This document shows positions 35,885 through 44,575 of a stretch of 64,000 nt of DNA, piece after piece (within the stretch, counting starts at the first letter, position 1; each line of letters starts with the position of its first letter). The notes under the pieces were generated by a model. It was not told the origin of the DNA. It worked only from the letters and a program-made list of their open reading frames with translations, and searched no databases. This DNA is from Chryseobacterium cupriresistens (GTDB lineage: Bacteria; Bacteroidota; Bacteroidia; Flavobacteriales; Weeksellaceae). The stretch spans positions 558,001-622,000 of the forward strand of contig NZ_JBKKJT010000003.1 of assembly GCF_046614675.1 (NCBI RefSeq). Direction: 5' to 3'. The position numbers were made by a program, and so were the translations under genes.

Positions 35885-35964
35885 AACGTCTGTTTGGCAA
35901 AGGAGTTGAAGAGAAAATTAAGAATATCTTAAGAATTGTTAATATAGCGGGATAGAGCTATTAT

Positions 35965-36348
35965 CTATCTTTCAGAACCTAAATTCTTTTCAACAGCATT
36001 TCCCTCTACGAGCAAAGTCAATTCATTACATCGTATAATCTGATGATTCTGGATGGTAAATTCTGCCAATACTTTATGTACCACCTTACTTCCATCTTTT
36101 AGGGTGGATTTTGCTATGTGGTGGGTAAATATGATATTCCCATTTTCAGCGTGACTGATGATATCAAGCTTTTGTTCAGCCACTTTTTCTTTCAGTTTTC
36201 TGATGTGAAGAACAAATTCATCATAAGTAAGCTGAGAATGATCAACAATCTGAATGTATTCTTTTGAAAAATATTTCTCAATTAATAATTCGTCAAATGC
36301 CGGATTTTCCAGTATATCGTTGAATACCTGCCGGATAAAATGCTTCAT
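35965..36348 (-). CDS. SnoaL/NTF2-like protein
   Basis: A 127-residue cone-shaped NTF2-like fold of the SnoaL/ester-cyclase type ('FIRQVFNDILENPAFDELLI', 'YFSKEYIQIVDHSQLTYDEF', 'NIIFTHHIAKSTLKDGS', 'VLAEFTIQNHQIIRCNELTL'). It may bind or isomerise a small hydrophobic ligand; the role is unknown. ATG 36348 is preferred over the TTG at 36369. It follows TetR and Crp/Fnr genes on the same strand and may be their target. Confidence 0.75.
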   Translation of the reverse strand: MKHFIRQVFNDILENPAFDELLIEKYFSKEYIQIVDHSQLTYDEFVLHIRKLKEKVAEQKLDIISHAENGNIIFTHHIAKSTLKDGSKVVHKVLAEFTIQNHQIIRCNELTLLVEGNAVEKNLGSER

Positions 36349-36415
36349 AACTTTATTATTTTGAAGCAAAATTACCCTGCAAACTCATGACTGAACGATA
36401 ACAATTGTAAAGAAA

Positions 36416-36949
36416 TTATCTCCGGTTGCGTATTCTGCTTAATGAAACACTTGTGATTCCGAGATAAGAGGCAATATAATGCTGTGGAAAGCGCAGAAGA
36501 AGCTCCGGTCTGTTTTTGAGCAGCTGCTGATACCTTTCCTGAGGTGAATCTCTGATAAAAGAAATCAGCCGTTTATTAATTTCACAGAAACGTTTGTAAA
36601 AAAGTGGCAGGAAAATATGCTGGAATTCTTCATTTTCCATGAGCCTGTGAAAAGTTTCAGCCTGTAATTCATAAACGGTAGTTGATTCCAGAGTTTCAAT
36701 AACAAAATCGCTGGGATTGCCATTCAGGAAGCTGTCAAAAGATGAAACAGCCTGATTTTCTGTTATAAACTCCAGGGTAAGTTCTTTTCCATCCTGATAG
36801 AAGAATACTCTCAATGCTCCTTTTTTTACCAGGAACATCTTATCTGAAATTTTTCCCACTTCAAGCAGGATAGTTTTAGCAGGATAAGTAATTTCAGTTG
36901 ATAAATGATGGTCTGTTTTCAAAAAAGAATGAAGATCCGGAATGTGCAT
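36416..36949 (-). CDS. Crp/Fnr family transcriptional regulator
   Basis: A 177-residue Crp/Fnr protein: nucleotide-binding-like barrel ('YPAKTILLEVGKISDKMFLV', 'GALRVFFYQDGKELTLEFI') and a C-terminal HTH ('PQHYIASYLGITSVSLSRIR') that ends only two residues later ('NRR'), so it is short but complete. No FNR-type cysteine cluster. It lies 10 bases after the TetR gene and 67 before the SnoaL-like gene, pointing to a three-gene unit. Confidence 0.85.
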   Translation of the reverse strand: MHIPDLHSFLKTDHHLSTEITYPAKTILLEVGKISDKMFLVKKGALRVFFYQDGKELTLEFITENQAVSSFDSFLNGNPSDFVIETLESTTVYELQAETFHRLMENEEFQHIFLPLFYKRFCEINKRLISFIRDSPQERYQQLLKNRPELLLRFPQHYIASYLGITSVSLSRIRNRR

Positions 36950-36959
36950 GGCTGAAGGA

Positions 36960-37496
36960 TTAATGGGAGGCGTTCAGTATATCCTGTACGATCACTTTAG
37001 ATTTTTCAATCAGTTCATTGGATCTGTAAAGCTGGCTGGTCAGGATCGAACTTTCAAAAAGAAGATAGATATGGGCTGAAATCATATCGTTTTGGATATC
37101 TTCATTGAAGGATTCTCTCAACTTTATTTTATGATCACGGATTACTTTATGAATTTCTTCCTTATCTGCAGGAATTTCTGACAAAATATTCAGAAAGCTG
37201 CATCCTCTGAAATCTTCTCTTTCATTCATGTCGATCAGGAAATCGAAGGATTTCCGGAACTTTTCTTGTAGTGTTTCTGCTTCTGCTGTGAATTTTTCAA
37301 GTTCGGACACCCAGTAATCATATCTTTTATTGAGAAATTCTATACAAAGATCATCTTTAGATTTAAAATGCTGGTAAAAGCTTGCCTTGGATACCTTAGA
37401 CTCCTCAATGATTTGATTGATGCCCGTATTGTTGTAACCTTGCCGATGGAAGAGAACCATTGCTGTGTTTAATATTCTTTCGCGAGGTTTGGGCAT
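36960..37496 (-). CDS. TetR/AcrR family transcriptional regulator
   Basis: A 178-residue TetR repressor. The N-terminal DNA-binding domain is 'RERILNTAMVLFHRQGYNNT', then 'GINQIIEESKVSKASFYQHF'; the C-terminal domain is a helical ligand pocket ('SFDFLIDMNEREDFRGCSFL', the DUF1956/YxaF-like 'GC.f.n...E' block). First gene of a minus-strand unit with Crp/Fnr and SnoaL-like genes. A 14-bp palindrome at 37508-37521 covers its -7 box, which suggests autorepression. Confidence 0.88.
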   Translation of the reverse strand: MPKPRERILNTAMVLFHRQGYNNTGINQIIEESKVSKASFYQHFKSKDDLCIEFLNKRYDYWVSELEKFTAEAETLQEKFRKSFDFLIDMNEREDFRGCSFLNILSEIPADKEEIHKVIRDHKIKLRESFNEDIQNDMISAHIYLLFESSILTSQLYRSNELIEKSKVIVQDILNASH

Positions 37497-37507
37497 AATG
37501 TAAAATT

Positions 37508-37521
37508 TTTACAAATGTAAA
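37508..37521 (-). promoter_or_regulatory. TetR promoter -7 box within a palindrome
   Basis: TTTAC-AAAT-GTAAA is a perfect palindrome (5-bp arms). It contains, on the minus strand, TACATTTG (37512-37519), a full match to TANNTTTG. It lies about 12 bases before the TetR start codon, so it is a likely autoregulatory operator. Confidence 0.5.
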
Positions 37522-37553
37522 TAAAATATGAACAGACTGGTAGGTGTTGGTTT

Positions 37554-38267
37554 TTAAATAAATCCTTTTGTATAATATAGCTGAATAACAAAGAAAAGTA
37601 AGGTAAAAAACCATACGATATAAGGATGGTAGCTGAAATTATTCTTCAGGATATAGTGTAAAGCTTTGAAAAGCTTGAAGATCCCGATAATTCCAATGAT
37701 AATAAAAACCAGAAAAACCAGAAAGAACAAATATTCTCTTGTTCCATAACTATTTATCTTGTCCAGGTTTTGTATATAAGCATCTACATTCAAAGTTTGT
37801 CCCAGAAACATAGCCGAACTGACTAATATAAAAAAAGGAGTAGAGGTGTATACGGTTGTATAAATAAAAGAAAATAATAAGGTCCGGAAGGTGACGGTAT
37901 TCACTTTTTCTTTTTTGTACCATAATATCGCAACGGTGAATACTACCGCAGTAATATTATTCATCAAAAATATAAAGAGCGCTTTTTCTACCATACTGAG
38001 CCCTTTGATCTTTGAAATAATATTATGCTCACCACTATAATCCATTAAAATTACAGAGACAATCACGGAGGTATATACAGATAGTTTGATAGGAGAAAGG
38101 TAGTCGTGAAAACGTTCAGTTTCCTCTTTTTCCATCTCGTGAGCAGAAAGGTCATAACATCGGCGGGGATCCTGAAACAATTTGAAGATCGTTACAGGAA
38201 CCAGTAAAATTTCAATAATAATCTGAAGGCACAGCTTCTCAAAGCTATCGATTAATTTTTCAAACAT
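37554..38267 (-). CDS. Polytopic membrane protein of unknown function
   Basis: A 237-residue integral membrane protein with about five or six hydrophobic helices ('LSVYTSVIVSVILMDY', 'ALFIFLMNNITAVVFTVAIL', 'TPFFILVSSAMFLGQTL', 'LFFLVFLVFIIIGIIGIFKL', 'YIVWFFTLLFFVIQLYY'). The N-terminal 'FKLFQDPRRCYDLSAHEMEK' recalls DUF3667/Yip1-like bacterial membrane proteins, but I cannot assign it. A strong terminator separates it from the JmjC-like gene, which is transcribed toward it. Confidence 0.6.
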   Translation of the reverse strand: MFEKLIDSFEKLCLQIIIEILLVPVTIFKLFQDPRRCYDLSAHEMEKEETERFHDYLSPIKLSVYTSVIVSVILMDYSGEHNIISKIKGLSMVEKALFIFLMNNITAVVFTVAILWYKKEKVNTVTFRTLLFSFIYTTVYTSTPFFILVSSAMFLGQTLNVDAYIQNLDKINSYGTREYLFFLVFLVFIIIGIIGIFKLFKALHYILKNNFSYHPYIVWFFTLLFFVIQLYYTKGFI

Positions 38268-38340
38268 GTATGTGTATTTTTGTATTTAGGGAACGTTTGC
38301 AATTTAATTATTTTTTGCAATACATCTCAAAAGTGAATAA

Positions 38341-38378
38341 AAAAAGTGGATGATTCGCTCGGAATCATCCACTTTTTT
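38341..38378. terminator. Strong bidirectional-type hairpin
   Basis: AAAAAGTGGATGATTC / GAATCATCCACTTTTTT around a 5-nt loop: a 16-bp stem with A and T tails on both sides. It follows the minus-strand JmjC-like gene, which ends at 38392. Confidence 0.85.
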
Positions 38379-38391
38379 ATCTAAAAGGTTT

Positions 38392-39273
38392 TTATTTTGG
38401 CAGTCCTTTTTTCAAAGCGATATGGGCTTTTTCTACTGCTTTTCTTTCTTTCCAGTCCATATACCTTTTCTTGTATCTGGCTTTCATAAAGTTATCAAAA
38501 TTACGCTGAACAGCAAGATTCCAGAGAGAATGTGCTTTTACCGCCCAGCTTTTATCCCAGGCACGCAGGGAAATAGAGAAAGATCCGTCCAGATATTTCA
38601 TCCAGTGCCACCAGCCTGTAGGCATAAATAAGGTATCTCCGTGTTCCAGAAAACATTCAATGCCTTCAATACCATCTAATGCCGGAAATTTTTCAAAATC
38701 AGGATTGGCGATATCATAATCTTCCAGTGCATAGGTGGCATAAGGAAGTTTATACAGACGTGTTTTCCACTTGTATTCAAACAGAAGAACATGCTTTCTT
38801 CCATTAAAATGGGTATGGAAGATATGCGGCATATCAATATCGTAATGAAGGAATGTCACAGAACCTTTACCTCCGAAAAACATACTGGGATATTTATCTA
38901 AAAATCCACCCATAAGATTCTTTGGCGGAACATAGTCGTCCAACAGTTTGGGCGCAAATTTTATAGGGTCAAAGAAAAAAATTCTCAGATCAGTAGGCTC
39001 TTTCTGAATAAGATCAACATAATCACGAAAAGGCATTTTTGTAGTCGGAGTATTGATAGGAGCGGCAGGATCTGCTTTGGAACTATCATAAAGGGGAACT
39101 TCAACATCGCCTACTACTTCTTTCATGTAATCCATCGTCCATTTCTGATAAGCGGGCCACTTTTTTGCCATATTTCTGATTACCACCGGCTTACATGGCT
39201 TTAGATATTTTTCACGGAAATCTTCCTGTGAAATGTCATCTACAATATCAATTGGTTTAAGGATTATTCCCAT
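38392..39273 (-). CDS. Cupin-like/JmjC-domain protein
   Basis: A 293-residue protein with the cupin_8/JmjC fold: 'DFREKYLKPCKPVVIRNMAK' at the N-terminus, the metal-binding HxD region 'TFLHYDIDMPHIFHTHFNG', 'FNGRKHVLLFEYK', and the late histidine in 'GDTLFMPTGWWHWMKYL', followed by 'SISLRAWDKSW'. This is the Fe(II)/2-oxoglutarate-dependent oxygenase pattern of FIH-like hydroxylases. Protein or small-molecule substrate unknown. No signal peptide. It stands alone on the minus strand. Confidence 0.85.
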   Translation of the reverse strand: MGIILKPIDIVDDISQEDFREKYLKPCKPVVIRNMAKKWPAYQKWTMDYMKEVVGDVEVPLYDSSKADPAAPINTPTTKMPFRDYVDLIQKEPTDLRIFFFDPIKFAPKLLDDYVPPKNLMGGFLDKYPSMFFGGKGSVTFLHYDIDMPHIFHTHFNGRKHVLLFEYKWKTRLYKLPYATYALEDYDIANPDFEKFPALDGIEGIECFLEHGDTLFMPTGWWHWMKYLDGSFSISLRAWDKSWAVKAHSLWNLAVQRNFDNFMKARYKKRYMDWKERKAVEKAHIALKKGLPK

Positions 39274-39507
39274 TCGTTCAAATTATTAAGCTAAAGTATT
39301 AAATATTTGTGATAAAAAGATGGAAAGAATTAAAATTATTTGGAATTAATATAAATAAAGAGTAAAATGCAGATTTACACCTTACTTTTTTGGAGTTATT
39401 ATGATGAGGATGTTTCTGTTATTCTTTTAATTCTATTGTGTGCAAACGATAAACGATATTTGTAGAATACAATAATTGTATGTATCATTGTTTTATTAAA
39501 AACAGCC

Positions 39508-40803
39508 ATGAAGCGTATTTCGACTATTCTTCTTTTGCTTGTATTTGCAAGTGCTTTTTCACAGAAATCAACAAGGATTTTTACTTCAGATATTGATAAT
39601 TTTTGGATGGCTTATGACAGCATTCAAAAAACAAATGATTATTCCGGAAAGCTTGATCTTATCAAACGACTCTATACTGATAAAGCAACAAAAGGGTTAA
39701 AAGCTTTTATGGATGCCAGAGATTATAACGATAGTGTATATGTAAAAGTCATAGAAAAATACCCTAAATTCTGGAATTCAGTAAGGCCGAATACCTTAAT
39801 AATAAAAACCAAGACCAAAGAGTTGGAAGCTGGTGTTGTCAGGCTGAAGCAATTGTATCCTGAACTTAAAGATGCCGAAATGTATTTTACAATTGGGGCA
39901 CTTAACTCTGGCGGAACTGTGAGCGGAAATATGGTATTGGTAGGTGCAGAACTTGCCAGCGGAACAGAAGCAACAGAGGTCTCAGAATTTAAAGATGAAT
40001 GGCTGAAGGGTGTTTTTGCCAATCAGTCTCCGGATAATATCGTTTCCCTGAATATTCATGAATATATCCATACCCAGCAGAGCGGAAATCAAAACAGGGT
40101 TTTAAACCAGGCTATAAAGGAAGGATCATGTGATCTGATTGCCGAACTTGTGATGAATGAACCTTTGAAAAGGAAATATATTTCATACGGAATGGCTCAC
40201 GAAGCTGAAATTAAAGCTCAGTTTAAAAAAGAAATGTTTAGCGGTAATCTTCCCAACTGGTTTTATAATGGAAGACAAAAAGGAGAGGGTGCGGATTTAG
40301 GATATTATGTAGGCTATGTGATCAGTAAAATGTACTACCAGAATGCAAAAGATAAAAAGCAGGCCATCAAAGATATTATTGAGCTGAATTATGATGATAA
40401 TAAAGTTGTTGAAGATTTCCTGGGCAAATCAAAGTTTTTCAAGGAAAAAACCGCTGATCTTTTGAAAGAATATCGTAAGAAACAGCCATATGTTGTAAAA
40501 ATAGATCCTGAAAATGGCTCTGCGAGCGTAAGTACTGATATAAAAGAACTTAAAATTACTTTTTCACAGGAAATGGTACCCGGATACTATTCTTTCAATC
40601 TTTCAGATAAAGGAAAAGAATATATGCCGATGACCAAAGTGAAAGGAATGGAAAATAATGATAAAACGTTGGTCTTGGGAGTAGATGTAAAGCCCGGCAA
40701 AGAATATGAATTTATACTTACCAATAAAAGTTTCAGGTCTAAAGAAGGATACCCTCTGAAAGATGAAAACCTGGTTATAAAATTTAAAACGAGGGAAAAA
40801 TAG
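39508..40803 (+). CDS. Exported DUF2268-like zinc metalloprotease
   Basis: A 431-residue exported protein. Signal peptide residues 1-18 ('LLLVFASAFSQ'). A predicted zinc-protease motif HExxH is 'NIHEYIHTQQ' (about residue 186), followed by 'AIKEGSCDLIAELV' with a plausible third-ligand glutamate, as in DUF2268-type peptidases. The C-terminal 100 residues are a Big_5/Ig-like domain ('VKIDPENGSASVSTDIKELK', 'ITFSQEMVPG', 'DENLVIKFKTR'). No T9SS signal, so periplasmic or outer-membrane associated. Substrate unknown. Confidence 0.75.
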   Translation: MKRISTILLLLVFASAFSQKSTRIFTSDIDNFWMAYDSIQKTNDYSGKLDLIKRLYTDKATKGLKAFMDARDYNDSVYVKVIEKYPKFWNSVRPNTLIIKTKTKELEAGVVRLKQLYPELKDAEMYFTIGALNSGGTVSGNMVLVGAELASGTEATEVSEFKDEWLKGVFANQSPDNIVSLNIHEYIHTQQSGNQNRVLNQAIKEGSCDLIAELVMNEPLKRKYISYGMAHEAEIKAQFKKEMFSGNLPNWFYNGRQKGEGADLGYYVGYVISKMYYQNAKDKKQAIKDIIELNYDDNKVVEDFLGKSKFFKEKTADLLKEYRKKQPYVVKIDPENGSASVSTDIKELKITFSQEMVPGYYSFNLSDKGKEYMPMTKVKGMENNDKTLVLGVDVKPGKEYEFILTNKSFRSKEGYPLKDENLVIKFKTREK

Positions 40804-40814
40804 TTTGATTACAA

Positions 40815-40995
40815 ATGAGCGATAACCAGCTTTTATATACAGTTTCAATAGTTTGCTTTTTGATTGTTATTGGATCTTTCAGTATTACAGAAAGTTTGGG
40901 GTAAATATATTCCTGTTCTGTTTATGGGGCTCGGTTTTATATTATCATTTGTTGTTTGGCAGAGTTCGAAAAAAGCTGCAATAGTAAAAGCTTAG
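40815..40995 (+). pseudogene. Small two-helix membrane protein broken by a frameshift
   Basis: An ATG at 40815 starts a frame reading 'MSDNQLLYTVSIVCFLIVIG' that stops at 40904. The +1 frame, open from 40864, continues with 'LQKVWGKYIPVLFMGLGFIL' and 'SFVVWQSSKKAAIVKA', stopping at 40995. Joined near 40870-40890 they give a sensible ~60-residue protein with two membrane helices and a basic tail. Either a real frameshift mutation or a sequencing error. No family recognised. Confidence 0.5.
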
Positions 40996-41057
40996 TTTGC
41001 TTTGCGTAATTCCATTCATTAGAAAATCATTATATTCGGCTTCGTAAAAATAATGAT

Positions 41058-42554
41058 ATGCAAGTATATGAAGGGATTTCTGTGGGGTTGTATCTGTTAT
41101 TAATGATAGGTATAGGCATATATTCTTATAGAAAATCAACAAGTAATTCAGAAGAGTTTTTAATTGGCGGCCGGAAAATGGGAGCTGCCGTAACAGCATT
41201 ATCCGCGGGAGCAGCCGATATGAGCGGATGGCTTTTGATGGGGGTTCCGGGAGCAATGTATCTGTCCGGAATTTCAAGTTCGTGGATTGCGATAGGGCTA
41301 ACCATTGGTGCTTATCTCAATTATATTATTGTAGCCCCAAGACTCAGAATTTATACCGAAGTGGCACAGAATGCCATTACGTTACCTGTATTTTTTGAAA
41401 ACAGGTTTAAAAATAAAAATCAGCTCCTGAAAATTACATCGTCCATTTTCATTCTGGTATTTTTTACCCTGTACACTTCTGCGGGAATGGTATCCGGAGG
41501 AAAATTATTCGAATCTGCTTTCGGAATGGATTATACGGCGGGCTTACTTCTGACAAGTCTGGTGGTAGTGCTGTATACATTTTTAGGTGGATTTCTGGCT
41601 GTAAGTCTTACAGATTTCGTGCAGGGCACCATCATGGTCTTGGCATTGGTGATTGTTCCGATTGTAGCCATCACACAGATCGGAAGTGTGGGCGAAACGT
41701 TTTCTCTGATTGAAGCAAAAAATCCAAAATATCTGGATTTGTTCAGAGGAACAACGACTGTAAGTATTGTGTCTTTACTGGCATGGGGATTAGGATATTG
41801 CGGCCAGCCCCATATTCTGGTACGTTTTATGGCCATTGATAAACCGAAAGATCTGATCAAAGCAAGACGCATCGGGATTACATGGATGATCTTTACTGTT
41901 GCAGGAGCTTTGGCCATAGGATTGGTAGGAATCGCTTATCTGCAAAAATTCGATATGAATACCATGATGAAGTTTGACGGATCAAAGACGGAAGCAGAAA
42001 CTATTTTCATTTATTTCTCCCGTATATTATTCCATCCGTTCATTGCAGGATTTCTACTTACAGCCATTCTTGCAGCGGTAATGAGTACGATTTCCTCTCA
42101 GTTATTGGTGACTTCAAGCTCATTAACAGAAGATATTTACAAAGCTTTTCTTAATAAAAAAGCAACTCCTAAGCAGTTATTAATAGCAAGCAGGCTTTCT
42201 GTTTTACTGGTAGCTGTCATTGCTGTACTTTTATCTCTTAATCCTAAGGATAGTATTCTCAATCTGGTAGGAAATGCATGGGCCGGCTTTGGTTCTGCAT
42301 TCGGACCACTGATCCTGCTGTCTCTTTTATGGAAAAAGGCAACATGGCAGGGAGGCTTTGCCGGGATGATGGTAGGGGGAATTATAGTGTTAGCCTGGGT
42401 TTATCTGCAACATCCGCTGAAAGACTGGTACGAAATCATTCCTGGGTTTACGCTTTCCCTGCTGACTAACGTGATTGTTTCATTATCAACATATAAACCA
42501 GATGCTGTTATTGAAAGTGAATTTAATGAGGTTAAAAAAATTATGCAGGAGTAA
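41058..42554 (+). CDS. putP: Sodium/proline symporter
   Basis: A 498-residue member of the solute:sodium symporter family with about 13 membrane helices. PutP-typical blocks: 'YSYRKSTSNSEEFLIGGRKM', 'ALSAGAADMSGWLLMGVPGA', 'GLGYCGQPHILVRFMAI', and 'AVMSTISSQLLVTSSSLTED', which includes the conserved serine/threonine Na+ site. It imports L-proline with Na+ for use as carbon, nitrogen or osmolyte. The length equals E. coli PutP (about 500). It ends before a strong terminator; no proline dehydrogenase gene is nearby. Confidence 0.9.
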   Translation: MQVYEGISVGLYLLLMIGIGIYSYRKSTSNSEEFLIGGRKMGAAVTALSAGAADMSGWLLMGVPGAMYLSGISSSWIAIGLTIGAYLNYIIVAPRLRIYTEVAQNAITLPVFFENRFKNKNQLLKITSSIFILVFFTLYTSAGMVSGGKLFESAFGMDYTAGLLLTSLVVVLYTFLGGFLAVSLTDFVQGTIMVLALVIVPIVAITQIGSVGETFSLIEAKNPKYLDLFRGTTTVSIVSLLAWGLGYCGQPHILVRFMAIDKPKDLIKARRIGITWMIFTVAGALAIGLVGIAYLQKFDMNTMMKFDGSKTEAETIFIYFSRILFHPFIAGFLLTAILAAVMSTISSQLLVTSSSLTEDIYKAFLNKKATPKQLLIASRLSVLLVAVIAVLLSLNPKDSILNLVGNAWAGFGSAFGPLILLSLLWKKATWQGGFAGMMVGGIIVLAWVYLQHPLKDWYEIIPGFTLSLLTNVIVSLSTYKPDAVIESEFNEVKKIMQE

Positions 42555-42594
42555 ACCCCAGAACTTAGATATTACATTTTATTAAATAGAATTT

Positions 42595-42620
42595 CCCCTT
42601 GCACAAACAAGGGGTTTTTT
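42595..42620 (+). terminator. Intrinsic terminator of the putP gene
   Basis: CCCCTTG-CACAAA-CAAGGGG followed by six T: a textbook Rho-independent terminator 40 bases after the symporter stop codon. Confidence 0.9.
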
Positions 42621-42719
42621 ATGAATCTCAGGTATGCTGATGAAAAATATTTATCTTTAACATCAAAAATCTGCAACCTTCAGATGAAAATATTCTAAAA
42701 ATAGAACTTTTAGTCCCCA

Positions 42720-43631
42720 TTGAAAAAACTTTTACACCATTTAAAATTCAGACTACATCAAAGTTTCAGGCTGCTAAACCTGAATCCAAGAGCAAGTATT
42801 CCTGTTCTGATCATGCTTGGAGCACTGATTGTCGTGAAGCTGCCTGAAGCCTGTTATTATCCACCTTTGTTTTTTATACTGGCATTGCTGTTTCATTATG
42901 AAAGAAAAGACATTCCTTTTTTGAAAAAAGTTTTTGTCACCAGCTGGCGATGGGTTATTATGTTGGAGGCTGCATTTATTTACAGTATTGTACTTTGTGG
43001 AAACATCCATTATAAACTGGAGAAAACCGCATTGTTTTCATTACCTGCATTGGTCTTGCTGGCTTTTATCACACCAAGGACAAGATCCTGGCTGGCATTA
43101 CAATGGAATTATATTCCGGATGATTTATTTGAATGGAAAAGTTTTCTGAGAAAAAATACCTGGCTAGCCATTTTAGGCTTTATGGTGATCTGGGGTTCAG
43201 CTTATCATCCTGTAACGTTGATTCTTGCGGGAGTATTTGCGCTGGATTATGTCTCACATATTTATGAGCTTAATGAAAATAAAGAAATGCTTGAAATGTA
43301 TTTCAGGAAATATACTTTAAAAGAAAAGCTCAGAAGAAATTCTCTGTTTTTTAATGTTTTGCTATTGCCTGCGTATGGTTTGTTTCTCGTTCTGCATCCT
43401 GCTGAAACGTTGTACATCCTTTATTATTTCATCTTTATGAATTTGTATTTCTTACTGATTCTGACCAGGAAATACAAACAGTATCATTATAAAGAAAAGG
43501 GGAATTACTTTAATATGGGAGTTTTTATTGAATATACAATATGCAGTATGACCATCATTCCTGCAGTATTTATATTGAAAAAAAATATAAAAGAAGCTTC
43601 TCAAAATATCAAAACTTATGTTGGAGATTAA
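42720..43631 (+). CDS. ABC transporter membrane protein
   Basis: A 303-residue polytopic protein with about seven membrane helices ('IPVLIMLGALIVVKL', 'PPLFFILALLFHY', 'LPALVLLAFITP', 'TWLAILGFMVIWGSAY', 'LLPAYGLFLVL', 'YILYYFIFMNLYFLLIL'). I read it as the permease because its 3' end overlaps by 14 bases the ATPase gene that follows. The start is a TTG at 42720 ('KKLLHHLKFR...'), as no ATG fits; modest doubt. Exporter or immunity-type ABC-2 systems have this permease-ATPase format. A double-glycine peptide gene follows 736 bases after its end. Confidence 0.72.
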   Translation: MKKLLHHLKFRLHQSFRLLNLNPRASIPVLIMLGALIVVKLPEACYYPPLFFILALLFHYERKDIPFLKKVFVTSWRWVIMLEAAFIYSIVLCGNIHYKLEKTALFSLPALVLLAFITPRTRSWLALQWNYIPDDLFEWKSFLRKNTWLAILGFMVIWGSAYHPVTLILAGVFALDYVSHIYELNENKEMLEMYFRKYTLKEKLRRNSLFFNVLLLPAYGLFLVLHPAETLYILYYFIFMNLYFLLILTRKYKQYHYKEKGNYFNMGVFIEYTICSMTIIPAVFILKKNIKEASQNIKTYVGD

Positions 43632-44253
43632 AAACGTACATGTTCATTTTAAAAATCAGAACGTTTTAAACGATCTGAATCTAACCATAGAAGAAGGCTG
43701 CATTTTAGGATTGCTTGGAAAAAACGGAGCTGGAAAGACCACCTTGTTTGAATCTCTGTACCAAAGTACTCCGTTTTCCGGAAAGATCACATGGAAGAAC
43801 GAACAGTTGAAACGGGAAATGATTTCCTATCTTGAAACTGAAAACTATTTTTATCCCTACATTACAGGAGAAGAATACCTTGCTTATTTCACCTCAAAAA
43901 AAGAAGAAGAAATTAAAGGCTTCCTTGAAAGATTTAATCTTCCTTTAAAAAAATATGTACAGTATTATTCCAGCGGAATGAAGAAAAAGCTTGCCCTTAC
44001 GGGAATGCTCATGCTGGATAAGCCTATTAATATTCTGGATGAACCTTTCAACGGAGTAGATTTTGAAGGAGTTCATATTCTTTATGATATTATCAGACAG
44101 TTGAAATCTGAAAATAAAGTGGTGGTGGTAAGTTCCCATATTATTGAAACCCTTTTTCATACCTGTGATAAAATTGCTCTTCTTCAAGATGGGAAAATTG
44201 AAAAGATCTACAGAAAAGAAGATTTTGGTCAATTGAATGCTCTTAAATTTTAA
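43618..44253 (+). CDS. ABC transporter ATP-binding protein
   Basis: A 211-residue ABC ATPase: Walker A 'GLLGKNGAGKTTLF' (about residues 32-45), signature 'YYSSGMKKKLALTGMLM', Walker B 'NILDEPFNGVD', H-loop 'VVVSSHIIETLFH'. The short length and 'YLAYFTSKK...' helical region are typical of ABC-2-type exporters and bacteriocin-immunity transporters. It overlaps the permease gene by 14 bases, so they are coupled. The next gene, 104 bases on, encodes a GG-leader peptide, which makes peptide export or self-protection a reasonable guess. Confidence 0.88.
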   Translation: MLEIKNVHVHFKNQNVLNDLNLTIEEGCILGLLGKNGAGKTTLFESLYQSTPFSGKITWKNEQLKREMISYLETENYFYPYITGEEYLAYFTSKKEEEIKGFLERFNLPLKKYVQYYSSGMKKKLALTGMLMLDKPINILDEPFNGVDFEGVHILYDIIRQLKSENKVVVVSSHIIETLFHTCDKIALLQDGKIEKIYRKEDFGQLNALKF

Positions 44254-44357
44254 AAATAGAATCGCAAAATTTATTAATATTTAACAGTCTGTGCTAAAGG
44301 TGCTTTGCCATTTTTTTTTTTACTATTTTTCCATTTCAAACTAATAACTTATTTATT

Positions 44358-44522
44358 ATGAAAAATCTAAAAAAAATTGCGAGACAAAATTTAAAATCAA
44401 TCACAGGAGGTCGCCCGCCTGCAGCCAGTGAATGTATGGCATGTGGTTGCCCAACCCCGATCTGTTATTATCTTAATGGAAACGGCGGCGGTGGAGGTTG
44501 TGGAACCCTTTTATGTGCATAA
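44358..44522 (+). CDS. Bacteriocin-like double-glycine leader peptide
   Basis: A 54-residue ORF. The leader 'MKNLKKIARQNLKSITGG' has the flavobacterial bacteriocin-like pattern MKNLKKLxRxxLKxIxGG, with a Gly-Gly cleavage site after residue 18. The predicted 36-residue mature part is rich in Cys (six) and Gly, with 'CMACGCPTPICYYL' and a five-glycine run before 'CGTLLCA'. It lies just after an ABC permease/ATPase pair and before a hairpin terminator. No modification enzyme or C39 peptidase is in view. Function (antimicrobial, signal or other secreted peptide) unproven. Confidence 0.75.
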   Translation: MKNLKKIARQNLKSITGGRPPAASECMACGCPTPICYYLNGNGGGGGCGTLLCA

Positions 44523-44540
44523 TCATCTTATGAAAAAAAT

Positions 44541-44575
44541 AAATCCTTCTATTTTTGGAAGGATTTACTTTTATA
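44541..44575. terminator. Bidirectional terminator
   Basis: AAATCCTTC / GAAGGATTT with an 8-nt loop, T-rich downstream and A-rich upstream. It separates the peptide gene from the convergent MFS transporter gene. Confidence 0.75.

Noticed and set aside
35850..35900. TTG start giving a longer TonB receptor
   Set aside because: It would put 17 residues before a normal signal peptide and span the predicted -7 box; GTG at 35849 fits better.
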